Assembly: GCA_006937955.1 (NCBI GenBank)
Contig: SSNP01000025.1
Span: 4,045,686-4,109,685 of the forward strand
Direction: 5' to 3'
DNA: 64,000 bases
Origin: Pachypanchax playfairii
Taxonomy: Eukaryota > Chordata > Actinopteri > Cyprinodontiformes > Aplocheilidae
A program made the position numbers and the translations under genes. The stretch's first letter is position 1, and each line of letters begins with the position of its first letter. Below, one piece after another: positions 12,801 through 24,412 of this stretch. Under the pieces are notes generated by a model. It ran no database searches, was not told where the DNA came from, and saw only the letters and a list, made by a program, of their open reading frames with translations.

Positions 12801-14189
12801 GCTGTCAAGAGTACAAGTTTTACAGATTAACAGCTGACAAGGGAAGTTGATATGAGATGAAGCTATAGACTGACGGTGATTGAATCAAAATTACACATCC
12901 ATTGTAAATTGGCAGTGCATTAGCTTGCAAATGAGGCTTTCAAAATTTCTTTTATGGCAAGGAAAAGTTTTGGTGAGTGGCAGCAATTCTGCTTTGACAC
13001 CATCTCAATATTTTCCTACTCTAGTGATTTTCTAATGATTCTACTTTAAAAAAGACCTTCTGCTACTTTATCATACTGTGTGTTGCAGTGGTGACAGGAA
13101 AGGACGTTTTCTGTTAAAGGCATGTGTCTATCATCAGTCCCAAAGCAACGATACACAATATAAATACACACTGTAATTCAAGTCAGGTATGACTTCACAT
13201 CTTGCTTTTTCATCTAGGTGACCAAGCATCATGGAATTTTAGTGTTTATTTTTATTATTTTTACTAAAGAGCTTAAGTTTTTGATTTGAATTAGAGGGGC
13301 AAAGCATTATACTTTGATATTAATGAAAGAAAAATGTACACTAGTTAAAAAAAAACAAAAATGAAACAAAAACAGATAAAAAATATATCCCATTGATTAA
13401 TCATTTTGTATGCTCTCCAAAAATAAACAAAAAGCTATAAAATCAATGGTTACCAAAGAAATGTGCTTTTTTTTCTACTTTACAGCACAGTGTATTTGAA
13501 TAATTATCTCTTCTTGGTCAGGTGTGACTTTTCATCCCAGATTTTAAAGCACTGCTTCCCTGCTAAGAATCAGTTGCAAACATCCTTATGTCAAACTGAT
13601 CGACAGATGTCTGAAACATTTGTGTTGAAAAATGTTTTTTATTTCTTCTGACCTCAACATTTCCACATCTTATTCCTTTGCAAATGAGAGATTCCAGTAA
13701 TAAACAACATATTTCTTTTCATGTTTTATGATAAACAATAACTAATAACATGGCAATACAGACTTTTATATTTTTTGTCCTACTGATGGCAAAGTGTAAA
13801 TATTTTCTTTAAAGTCTATTGGGTCATCTAGAAATTTAAAATTATTTGTCTTGTTTCTGACTTCACTTGTTATTAGTAGATGAGGTATTGGGGCATTTTA
13901 AAGACCCAAACGTGTCAGAACATTTATTTTTATTATTTATAAGTTGACAACTTCTTCAACTATGTATTTTTGATAACTTATCAAATTATATTACATGGAA
14001 TTTAGTGTTAACACATTTATCTGAAAAAATGGAATGTTTTTTAATTAAAAACAACCGTTATAGATATAGTGTAATCAAACCAAGAAGTCTAGCACATCTG
14101 TAAAAATGTATCATTATAAAACTCTAAAATTATATTTAAATATACAGTATATATATAATTTTAAAAATTCCCCTCTCGCCACTGGGTGG
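9861..14189. other. intergenic, no gene recognised
   Basis: No recognisable gene. A-run at 10418-10431 and T-runs at 11022-11040. The interval 11960-12560 is less AT-rich, has few homopolymers and is dense in CATG and GATCAT words, unlike its flanks. The remainder is AT-rich with short chance frames. Confidence 0.6.
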
Positions 14190-14412
14190 TGTTTTTTTTC
14201 CCTTTACAAGCTCGGGTCCTCTACCAGAGGCCTGGGAGCTTGAGGGTCCTGCACAGTATTTTAGCTGTTCCAAGTACTGCCCTTCTCTGGACTGAGATGT
14301 CTGAGGTTCTTCCAGGGATCTGCTGGAGCCATTCCTCCAGTTTGGGGGTTACTGCCCCAAGTGCTCCGATTACCACGGGTACTATTGTCACCTTCGTCTT
14401 CCACGAAATATA
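14190..14412 (-). mobile_element. LINE reverse-transcriptase ORF C-terminal fragment
   Basis: On the minus strand the frame reads WKTKVTIVPVVIGALGAVTP, then KLEEWLQQIPGRTSDISVQR, then AVLGTAKILCRTLKLPGLW and a stop. I recognise this as the C-terminal tail of the polymerase ORF of a LINE family very common in fish (clade not assigned). Only about 60 codons remain; upstream of WKTK the frame runs into unrelated AT-rich sequence. A second, more decayed copy lies at 38280-38430 in the same orientation. Confidence 0.75.
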
Positions 14413-15585
14413 CTTATATATATTTCGTCTTCTTTTTCCTGAAATAAGATAATGAAATGAAATATAGACTACAAGAGTATAAAAGTACTCAAATTTTGGA
14501 GGATAATTGCATTCTTTTAGTAAAAAAAGAAACAAAAAAATCCTTTCTGGCCATACTAGCCATTTGACCTCCCAAACTGGCAAAAATCTATGTTTACATG
14601 CCTATTTTTAAATAATTTATTTCAGAGGTCCATGACCCACAGACCTCTCTATATTCTTCATGTTCACAATTTTATGCTTCATACTATGCATCAACCAGCA
14701 GCTGCCACTAACAGGCAGACTGAATCACTGATGGGATGTCATCACTTTGCTTGGAGGAAACAACATTCTGACACATTCAGAGAAGAGTGAAGACATGCTG
14801 TTGGTCTCTGGAGAGACGTTTTCCTGGCAATATGAGAATACTGTCAAAATGCATGCACGCAAACACACAGATAAACAAGATGGCCGACAATTTGGGCAAG
14901 CATGCAGGCCAACAGGCAAAAACACATAAATCAACACACATGCACAGACAACTGAACAGCAGGTACAATTGCACAGTCCAGGCAGCCCTTTCGCACATCT
15001 TTGTCTTCCTCATGTCTCATTCATCCCTCTTTCACATTGACAGAGCCTAGTGGGAGAGCTGTGTGAAGGACAGAGATGATGGAATCTGTTACTGTATGTC
15101 CACGAAAAGAGCCTCCGTATAACCTTAGTGAGAATACGAAAGGACTGAGAAAATAGAGTAAGGTGTTTTAGGATGATTCAGTTTTATTTTTCTATCTAAA
15201 ATTAGCTGTCTTAGATTTACTTAAAGGTGATGCTACTGACAAGAAACAGGTCTGTTCTAAACATACACTTAGAATTAGGGTTAGGTGGCAGCCATGTTTT
15301 ATGATGTTCCAAAACAGTTTGAGTTAACCACTGTTTGCACAATATTTTTAACTGACTCAGTATGTGTGTGTGTGGCTATGTGTATCACACTTTAGAGATT
15401 ATGATTTAAACTTGTTAAACTGGCTTCCATTACCTGCACATTCAATGAAAAATATCAACTTTGAATTTCCATTCGCCTGCTTGGACGAAAACAACAATAC
15501 ATTCAAACAGTATATGGATAACTTATCAGATCTAAAAGAAAACCCTTAAAGTAATACTGTTAGTATCACATGGAGAATTGGGGCA
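14413..15585. other. intergenic, no gene recognised
   Basis: Overlapping short frames on both strands between 14590 and 15050 come from CA- and CTG-rich sequence and do not resemble a protein family. Nothing else seen. Confidence 0.55.
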
Positions 15586-15912
15586 ACCCTGTAAAGTGGT
15601 AGACAAGGGTGGTGGTCCCAATTTTCAAAAAGTGGGGACCAGAGATTGTGTTCTAGCTACAGGGGGATCACATTTCTCGGCATTCCTGGGAACATTTTGG
15701 TTCCAATAGACTGTAAATCATTTAATTCAAGTCAAACGGTGTGGCTTTAATTAGGTTTTGGAACAATAGATGAGATTGTCAACCTTGCAAAGTTACTGAA
15801 GGGGTCATTGGAGTTTGGTGCAATCTACATGTGTTTTGTGGATTTGGAGAAGGTTTACACCTGTGCCACTGGAGGGATTTTTATGAGGGGTAATCCAGAA
15901 GTATGGAACAGG
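15586..15912 (+). mobile_element. decayed LINE reverse-transcriptase fragment
   Basis: The plus strand matches, with many changes, the polymerase region of a fish LINE. GTGGGGACCAGAGATTGTGT leads into a relic of the YRGIT motif near 15658-15675. MCFVDLEKVYT at 15829-15861 is RT motif A, in which the second aspartate expected after the aromatic residue has become threonine. Relics of the downstream PRGI and REYG words follow to about 15912. The frame is broken between these blocks, and about 50 residues between the YRGIT block and motif A are shortened. It is a dead copy. Confidence 0.75.
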
Positions 15913-18639
15913 GCCACTTTAAAGAGCTAATGAAGATGTGGAGTTCTTCTCGATTAGAAATTAGCATTTTTATTTTGACAGTGAATTTAGACACCCAAAT
16001 TATGTAAACAAGTATAAAAAGGTGATTATCTTGTATTATACATGTTAGCTTTAAGATCTGACATTCTTGCTGTTAACAGTTGATTTGAGGGTGCATATGT
16101 CTAGTCTGAGTAAATGTTAACAAATACAAGTGTACTTACACATTTTCACTTTGTATTTGCATCTGTATGCATGTTTGACAGATATTGTCAGTTTAGCATT
16201 TAACACCTGTAAGCCAGGAGCACCTCTGAGCCTCTCAGCTGCTCTTTACCTCTGTAAGACGCCACTTTCTTCAACAGGCTGAAAATGGAGTTGACTCCAG
16301 CTGAGTCCCCAGGAGAGTACACAGCACACACCTTCAAGGAGTATATTTCAACACTCCACATGAATAATACTGGCACTTTCTATTGAGGAAAATGTTGTTT
16401 TTTTTCTACTCTCATCTCCCTCTCCCATCCCTTTCTGGCTCTCCAAAGTCTTGGCAGCTTAAAGTAGAAGGACATTTCTTTAAAGTAAAGATGTTGACCT
16501 TTACAAATAGAGGTTGACCACAGCTCAGACTGCTGCTCAGAATCTGTGTATCACCATATGGAAAAGATGCATTTATGCCACAAATAGCACAGGAGGCAGA
16601 CTAAATGGGTTCACATGCTTTTATTTTTCCCATCATCCTCCATTTTCCAAGAGTTTTCTAGAGAGGAGTGGAAATTGGCATGGGGAGTTTGATTACACAG
16701 TCACAAACTTTTCATAACATAAACACCAAATGATGAAAAACACTCGAGTCATGCTTGAAATTCATAAGAGGGTTTTCTACAGCACATGAAACTCAACAGC
16801 TTTGGCAAAAATCTACCTGATACAGAAGCAGCTGTAGAATAGCAAACGTTACTGTGTGTAATATTGCATGAACCTTTTCAAAACACTGCAATAAGGTAGA
16901 CTGCATCCTTTTTTATCATTATTATTTTTAGTGGAATTTAATTTTATTAATTGATAAAATTTTCTTAGGGAACGATGGGGGAATCCGTCTTCCTTAAATA
17001 TGTCTGACCTGAACTAATCCCACATAAAATGGGGAGATGAATGTGTGTTTTAGCTGTAAAAAAATAGATAAACACAGAGGGGTTAATTTGGGTGAAAGAC
17101 AAAAAAACAATACAAAAATAAATGTTATTTTTTGCTTTGAGGAAACACTTTTCTAAACAGTTCACTGCAATTCAAGTTTTTCCTCTGTTTTGTCTATTTT
17201 ACTAACTTCTCCTAAAAAACTCCCACAACCTCTATCAGACAGAGAAGCTCCATTATTTTTTTTATATGCCTGTACATGAACTGCTAATTGGTCTGTTCTC
17301 TTTTATACTTTTTGTTTTATAATATACAGCTAAAACACAAAGGAGCAAATGAAGCATGAGCAAGAGAAAAAGATAACCTGTCAACTTCAAAGAAAATGTT
17401 TGCTTCCTCTTTTTTGACCTCTACCTGCAGCTGAATCACTGTGAACGTTTCCCCATTCTTTTAATCATTATCATACGTTTTTAACATCAAACACTCCAGA
17501 TCTGTAGAAGACAAACACACGCAAATTTTCTTGCGATGCTTTAACCCTCTTGAAGTCTTTTTTCCATCTTCCTCTATTTTTTATCCTCATCTTCTTCTCC
17601 AGCTCTTATATTCTCCCAGGGGAAGAAGGAAAGAAAGATTGCAGGCATCTCTTCAGGGTTTCTATTGGGTTTAGTTGAACCACCTGAGCTCACTGCACTT
17701 CACAGATGAGCGACAACACAACACTCAGAGTGATACAGAAAGTAAGAGGAATTGGCCAGCTGTTGTATTAGTTAGTGAGTTATCCGAGGCTCATCAAGGC
17801 GTTCTCATTGGGTTTCATTCACAAAACATTACCTTCCTTACACATTTTACCTTCCTTTTAAATCTATCTCACTAATTTAGGCAGACACGTTTAAATGCTT
17901 GTGCACTTTATTGCAATATGAAACCACAGACAAACACAAAGTGCTATCTGCTGCTGTGTTGTATAGCAGCAACAGTGTGCAGAGAGGTTTGGATGGGGTC
18001 CCAATGTTTACTGGGAAGAAAACCAGTGGAAAAAGGATGCTGAGAGCCACTTTTCAGCCCACACAGCATGCTCTTCATTCTCTACACACGCTGAGGCTTT
18101 CTATTTATTACCTTAATGGAAGACTTAATAAAATAAATAACTAATTAAGAGTTTTCTAGATGTCAGGAATAAAAAAAAACACAAACATGATTCCTTGAAT
18201 TTGATCTGATTCTTAAATTTTTCAACCAAAATTAAATTTTAAAAACTGAAAAATAAAAATGAATTTATCTTATACCGTTTGAAACAATGGGGTGTTGCCT
18301 TGTACGTAATTCATAAAAAAATAAGAAAGAAAAGGATCTTGTTTGCTTGCAACACAGAAGATATACATAGGATATCAAGCAGCAATTGTTTTGTTTTTTC
18401 AGTCAGTGAATGGAATTGTGAGTTAATGTGACAGAAAACTCCATGACAGCTCAGTCTTTAAAAAGTAAGATGATCAAATGCAACTATGTAAAGAAAATTA
18501 CTTCAACACTTAAAACAAAGTTTCTCAAGAAAGAGAGGTGGAGATTTGCATATTTCTTTTCATGCAGTGTATAATATAGGTGGAAAAGTCAAAACTTAAG
18601 TCTATTAGTAAGAAAAGAACAACCGTGTTAATGAGAGAT
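15913..18639. other. intergenic, no gene recognised
   Basis: AT-rich with short chance frames. A small less AT-rich island at 16200-16400 is treated separately as an exon-like candidate. Confidence 0.55.
16200..16361 (-). other. unassigned small open frame / exon-like island
   Basis: A 53-codon minus-strand frame starts MWSVEIYSLKVCAVYSPGDS and ends VLLAYRC. It sits in a less AT-rich island and contains a good donor-like AGAG|GTAAAG with the junction at 16250, plus a possible acceptor GTGCCAG just upstream near 16371. The composition stands out from the flanks. I do not recognise the protein. It could be a stray exon, part of a non-coding RNA, a conserved regulatory element or chance. Confidence 0.15.
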
Positions 18640-19075
18640 GCATTCCACTTCTACACCTGTACAAATTGGTTTTACATGCTCAAAAGCAGAATTTCCTTTG
18701 TGCTGTCCTACTCATTAAAAATGGAGGTTTATGCACTCTGAGCCAAAGACGAAAAGGTCCACATGAACTATTATCAACAACAAATCATAAGCTTGGGTCG
18801 GTAATGGTATGGTATTGTATCAGGGCCATTAGCAAAAGCAATTTACACTTCTGTAATGGCTGCATTAAACAGAAAAGTACATTGGCATTTTTGAGCAACA
18901 CAGGCTGTCTTTCAGATGACTTCTTTTAAGCAGACTTCTATGAATTTTTCAACAACATAATACAAAACCACCTTTTTTAATCATCACAAAAGAAAGTTTA
19001 CAAAAGAGAAGGTTACGAGTACGAGACAGGTCTGCCTACAGTCCTGACCTGTTCCCCAACATGAAATGAAAGACA
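18640..19075 (+). mobile_element. Tc1-like transposase pseudogene fragment
   Basis: Decayed Tc1-family transposase. A frame at 18666-18929 includes GSVMVWYCIRAISKSNLHFC (from about 18795), equivalent to the VMVWGC block of Tc1 transposases, preceded by a relic of the RAKDEK block near 18740-18765. In another frame, TTTTTCAACAACATAATACA at 18945-18964 is a relic of the FQQDNAKPH block carrying the second catalytic aspartate, now lost. CTGCCTACAGTCCTGACCTG at 19033-19052 corresponds to the ACSPDL block before the third catalytic residue. Frames shift between blocks and both conserved aspartate regions are damaged, so it is non-functional. Confidence 0.8.
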
Positions 19076-22007
19076 AAAATTTAAAATTGAAACTAAAGAT
19101 GTGATTTACTCTTGCACATCTTCTCGCTATGTATTGTGATTATAGATGCAATAAAACAGCTATAAATGAATATTGAATTAAAACACTGGATAGACCATTC
19201 ATTAAAGGCAAAACAATAACCCAGATCTAAAATAAAACTTTCTGCGATACATAATTGGTAAGAATATATGTACCTATGGCTTTTTGATATGCTGCGGTGT
19301 GCTGGATATTAGAAGCTAGGTATATGCATCTTTAAACATAAAAATGCAATGCAATTGCAATCTAGTAAAATGTAAACAAAAGAAAGAAAAATAAGATTGT
19401 TAAACTCTAAATCAAATGGTGAACTTAGCATAGAACAGAGAGGCTAACACTGACAGGCAAGAACTGCAGAACTACATGCAATGCAACTCACACCTGCCAT
19501 ACATTAGGAAGATGTCAGGTCAGCCCATAGGATGGACTGAAAAACACAAAAGCAGACAGCTGACAGATATGACAGTTTACTGACTGAATTCTACCTGCCA
19601 GGACTTGTTTGGCAAAGCTGATTAAACATATTGATGGCCTTACATTTAAGAGCCTGCTTACTTTCATGCATTATTTTTTCTGCAAGTCTCCATCTTTTGC
19701 ACTGACATGTAAGATCCGTCAAACATGACATGCAGCTACAAAACTGACCAGAAACGTCTCCTTTCCATCACTACGTGGGTGTTTCACAGACTCATCTATC
19801 ACACCTTCTGTGGGTTGTGTGAGCCTTGGCTACCACTATAGGTGTCAGCCTAATATGATGGATTTTGATGAAATGTCTCCTGCAGGAATTAGGAAGTGGA
19901 GTTGTCAAGGGTCACATGCTATAGATGTCCTTCTGAATAAGCTACTGTACTCTCTTTCCACTGTTCTTTAACTTGCCTCACAATAAACGAGTTGACATTT
20001 TTAAAGTTATGTTGCATGGACCTTCTGAGGGAGCCAGGACATATTAACCACTTGCCACCTCTGATCATTTAACTATTTATATAGGTTTTTTTTTATATGT
20101 GCCAAAAGAAAACAAGAGGTTACTTACGTAGTCTTTAGAAGAATCGTCTCACCTAAGGGTAGATCTGGGGTTAACATAAGAATCCCGAGTCTGACAGGGC
20201 ATCAATATGAAGAAATTTATGGAACTCCATGAAGAATCGACCCCCTTGATAACAGGCAATTTCTCTGCTCCACTGGTCACCACTGCCTGCAGAACACCAA
20301 ATCAGTGCAGAGGGAAGAATGCAGAGAGAGAAATTGGAAAGAAGTTAAGGGATGCTAGATATCATCAACATATACACAGAAACCAGTTGGATACTTCTGC
20401 CAATACATGCAAATTTAAACCTCGTTTAATAGATCCTGTACAAAGAGACATCCTGACACAAAGTACAAGCACAAAATACAATTTTGGCAAAAGCTCAAAC
20501 ACCCACAGGATGGGCAACCCAGATATGGCTAATGTGACTTAAGTACAAATAAGAGAGAATTTGAAATAGGTGTTGTAGTGTGAACAAGAGGTACACTCAA
20601 AGAAAACTGAAAAGGGAGAGAGTGTTTAATTATTTTAAATGTAGAGACACCAAACAAGTGAAACATTCAAATCATATTTTATACGATTTTCTGAAATGTA
20701 TTTGTAGGTGTTAAAACACTAACATTTCATAATTTTAAAATGGTAAAAAGCATTCTTAAACAGTTCTGTTTCTATTTTCTATTTTTTTCAAACAAAATTT
20801 CTTAAGCACAATATAAAAATCTATTGCAATGAACCCAATCAAAAAGTCACTCCAAAAGCAAAACTTTTAAACCATAAACAAAATATTTGTTTAATCATAC
20901 AATGCATTGCTCTTTTTTGTGAGACATCATTTATTGTTCTCATTTCATTTGGTTTCCTTCTGACTTATGAGAGTTTTATTTTATCAGTTGTGCTAACAAC
21001 TCTTTCTGTTTGCACTGCCTGAATTTTTACTTTTGAATTTTGGAGCAAACTTTCTGAGTGGTAGGAACATTTCAGGGCTTTGTCCTCATTGGTTAATTAG
21101 TTTGTGGGTGACAGCTGAATGAATCTGAGGTCCTTTAGCAAAGAAAGCTGAGTTGAATAAGGTGGATAATTTTCCACATTGCAAGGAACACTTTTTCTGG
21201 AATCAAGTTCATTATCAGCCATTATTGCTGTTTCCTGGTTTGTGAACAGACATAACTAATTTTAACTGGATTGTTGTGTTAGTTCAACATGTCTTGTCAT
21301 TCTGTTACTATCCATGAAAGGGATGTATAGCAGAGGATATCTGAAAAAACATCATACTGAGGAGTACCTACTATAACAAAATAGTTAGTTTTCAACCCTA
21401 GTATTTCATGCCTCTAAAGGGAAGACCATCAACAGTACTAAAGATAAGATATCCAATTAGAAACAAACTACACAGTGTCGTCATTTTGGGGAGATAATTT
21501 TCAGATTGTTATTACAGCCACCTTCCCAGTGATTTTCAATGCATATATAAGAAAGAGATCAATTTGAAGGTATAAAACAGATAATATGGTCCAGTTACAC
21601 ACTGCACTTCCTTTAACAATTACAAATAATAATTATGAAAAAGCTTCACTGATCGCAAACTGTAATAAATCTGTATCTAATGTAGAATAATTTAGTCCAG
21701 GTTTGAACAGTCTACGATGTGTGGCTCTAAGTTTTAGTTTGAACCAACCAATTTGTCAAGTACAACCTTGAATAATTTGGCAAATTGAAAACAATAAGGC
21801 AGACAAATTAATTTACTTTGATCAGAGATTCTCTGACTTTCCCATTTGCATTATTGTCTTCTGTGTTCTGCCTCTAGTCCTGCCCACACAGCCTGATTTT
21901 GCTGCAGGTGAAGTGAGTCACAGGCTGGATGAGATATTTCTTGAGTGTTGACAGGTGAGCTGGCAGAGCAGATGAGTTAGGAAAAGAGGCAGCATATTTC
22001 CAAGAGA
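19076..22007. other. intergenic, no gene recognised
   Basis: No gene or repeat family recognised. The frame at 20207-20542 (111 codons) is Lys/Asn/Thr-rich without domains and I do not accept it as a gene. Confidence 0.55.
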
Positions 22008-22034
22008 CAAACACACACACACACACACACACAC
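22008..22034 (+). repeat. (CA)n microsatellite
   Basis: Pure AC dinucleotide run of about 13 units. Confidence 0.95.
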
Positions 22035-22563
22035 ATACAGACGTTTCATGTTTGCATTACTTGCCACTATTGTTTTATCTTTACAATGTTAATTTAACTA
22101 TTAATTTTGTCTCCATAATTTGGTTGAAGACATTCATTGTGGACTTTTTTTTATATCATTTGATTTCATTTGAATCATTATCGTTAAATGTTTTTATTTA
22201 ACCATGAACGTTTAAATTAGATCAAGATCCTTCCTGTGAATCAATTGCTTTAAACAGCTGTGATGTGTTAGAGCATTTTTGGTGTCTTTGATGTGATGTT
22301 TATATATAAGCGGGAGCACATTGAGTCGAGGAATAGGTAGAGAGAACACAGTCAGAATGACTGAGTTATTTCTTCCTCTTCTTTGATCCTACTAGTCCTC
22401 GCCTGCTTGTTTACTTCCCAGGATTCCGTTATCTCTGTTTCTGCCGATGAACCATGAATCTATAAAACAGAGTAGAAGCCGTCAGGTGAATGTGCTGTGA
22501 CTCTGTTACCATGGAGACACAGGTAGCAACTCTCAAGGTGGGGCTGTATTTAGAATTCTGCCA

Positions 22564-22591
22564 AACACACACACACCTACACACACACACG
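22564..22591 (+). repeat. (CA)n microsatellite, interrupted
   Basis: Two short CA runs separated by CCT. Confidence 0.9.
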
Positions 22592-24109
22592 ATCTGACAC
22601 AGATCTGGTTTCTGTCTTTCCTTCAAGCATTTCAGAATTAAGAAGCAAAACTTTATGTATTTATGCAGAATTTGATCCTATTTTGCAAGAGGAGCATCAA
22701 CTTGAGTAGCAGTTTGCCTGTATTTTTGTCTCGTAATGAAAAGTGTCCAGTTTGAATGAAAACAGGAGAAGAAGGCGCGAGCAAAGAAGAATTTGGTTTG
22801 GCTGTAGTGTGGATATGGATCAACGGCTGGATTTATTAATACAATTGTAACATTATCCTTGATAGACATCTGAACACAGTGTATAATTCCCAAATTATCC
22901 ATTTTTGCTGTCACCACTTTTTCCCATTTTGAAATGGTTGTGTCAATGCATTCTGAGTTAGGTAGGACTTCAGAGCTCTACATGTATCAATTATTGAAGA
23001 TACATGTGATCTTTTTTTTATTTCTTGATGATGAGGTGACCTGCTACCCAGTCTAAAACAAGTACCACAGCAAGCCTTTATCTCTCTGGTTAATTAGATA
23101 GAACAGCTATAAAAAGAATATGGCTAAAAAAACTATAATCAAATAGCTAATTTAGTCTTCCAGCACTTTATGGAGATTTTACACACTGCAATAATTTATG
23201 AATATATTTTTAAATAAGTGTCCAATTGCATACATGCAAAATAACATTTAAAAATGAGCTAAATTACAGAAAAAAACTTTTTTCAAGAAAAAAGAAGCAA
23301 AGTTGTCTTGTCTTTATATTAAGTCACCTCTTATATTGTTATTTCAGACCACAGGAAAACAAGAAGAAGAAGAACTTTGCTTGTAGACAGTCAGCTTATG
23401 TCTTTAAAAACTCATGGGCTGACGCCAAATGGATCAACAGCCATGTTCCAGTTCAGTTTCTCCAGCTGCCTCCTTAAAGAAAAACAGGGGGAGTTTTAAC
23501 ACCTGTCTGTTTCCTGCTGTTATTTTAAGTTTTTTCCTCCACATACTGTAATAGTTGCACCTTATTAACACAAAACAGTTTCTGTTAAGATGTGTACCTT
23601 TTGTAATTCACACAGATAAAAACAAAGACTGTTCAGCTCTGCATGCAAAGCGTCACAGCAAGCTGCTGTTGTAGAATCAGCTGACTAAATCATTGTGAAG
23701 CAAATTGCTTCATGTGCCACTTTCCACTTCACACATATGTGACAATTTGACAATGTGTCTACCCATTTTTCAGCTGAGGGACTTTTTAGTGGCAGGTCAG
23801 CTTCAAACCTCCATTAACTGCCTTGGAGATTAGCTTTGTTGTAAACTGGCACAAACTAAACCTAAACTGATTTTGCTATTTTCACTCAATGCCAATGTTA
23901 AAAAATACATAAATGCATCTTTGGTAATAATATTAGTGATTATACTGTATATATATATATATATATAAACCCAATTTAAAAGTATTGTATGTTAACTGAT
24001 GTTTGGGGAGGTGTTGATGAGGCTCTAAAAGGTTCATAACTGAGGTGCAAGGTGAAAACATAAAGGTGTGATCAAGAAGCTGTGGACCAGTCAGAAAGTG
24101 AGGTCTGAC
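22592..24109. other. intergenic, nothing recognised
   Basis: Contains an (AT)n run at 23947-23967. Short frames only. Confidence 0.6.
23947..23967 (+). repeat. (AT)n microsatellite
   Basis: About ten AT units. Confidence 0.9.
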
Positions 24110-24412
24110 TAGGGACAGCAGAGAAGAATGCTGAAAATCGTATAAATCTGTTGTAAAAACAAGTTCAGCTCATTGGCTTTGTCTAGGCTTTCATCAGTCT
24201 GATCCCCCTCGTCTTGGAGCCTTCTTCATCCCTCACCACACATATTGCAAGTTATTCTACTGGAGCTTGCTCTCTAGATTTTTTTCCTGTAGACCTCCTT
24301 CCTCTCTATTAGTTTGTCTTTAAGCTTTCTTTGCACAGTCTTTAATAATATTTTGTCTCCCACCCTGAAGTCTTTTTTGTTCATCTTCAGCACCATGTAG
24401 TTGTGTAGGTGG
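24110..24412 (-). mobile_element. Rex1-like LINE fragment between endonuclease and RT domains
   Basis: On the minus strand the sequence reads MVLKMNKKDFRVGDKILLKT, then VQRKLKDKLIERKEVYRKKI, a stop, and, after further stops, a stretch containing EGDQTDESLDKANELNLFLQ. This is the lysine-rich linker and the ANELN(F/L)F block that precede the reverse transcriptase in Rex1/CR1-type fish LINEs. At least two stops and a shortened segment between the blocks show it is inactive. It may be from the same family as the copy at 600-1487, which lacks this region, so the two cannot be compared directly. Confidence 0.7.

Noticed and set aside
20207..20542. 111-codon plus-strand frame
   Set aside because: Lys/Asn/Thr-rich, no recognisable motif and no exon context.
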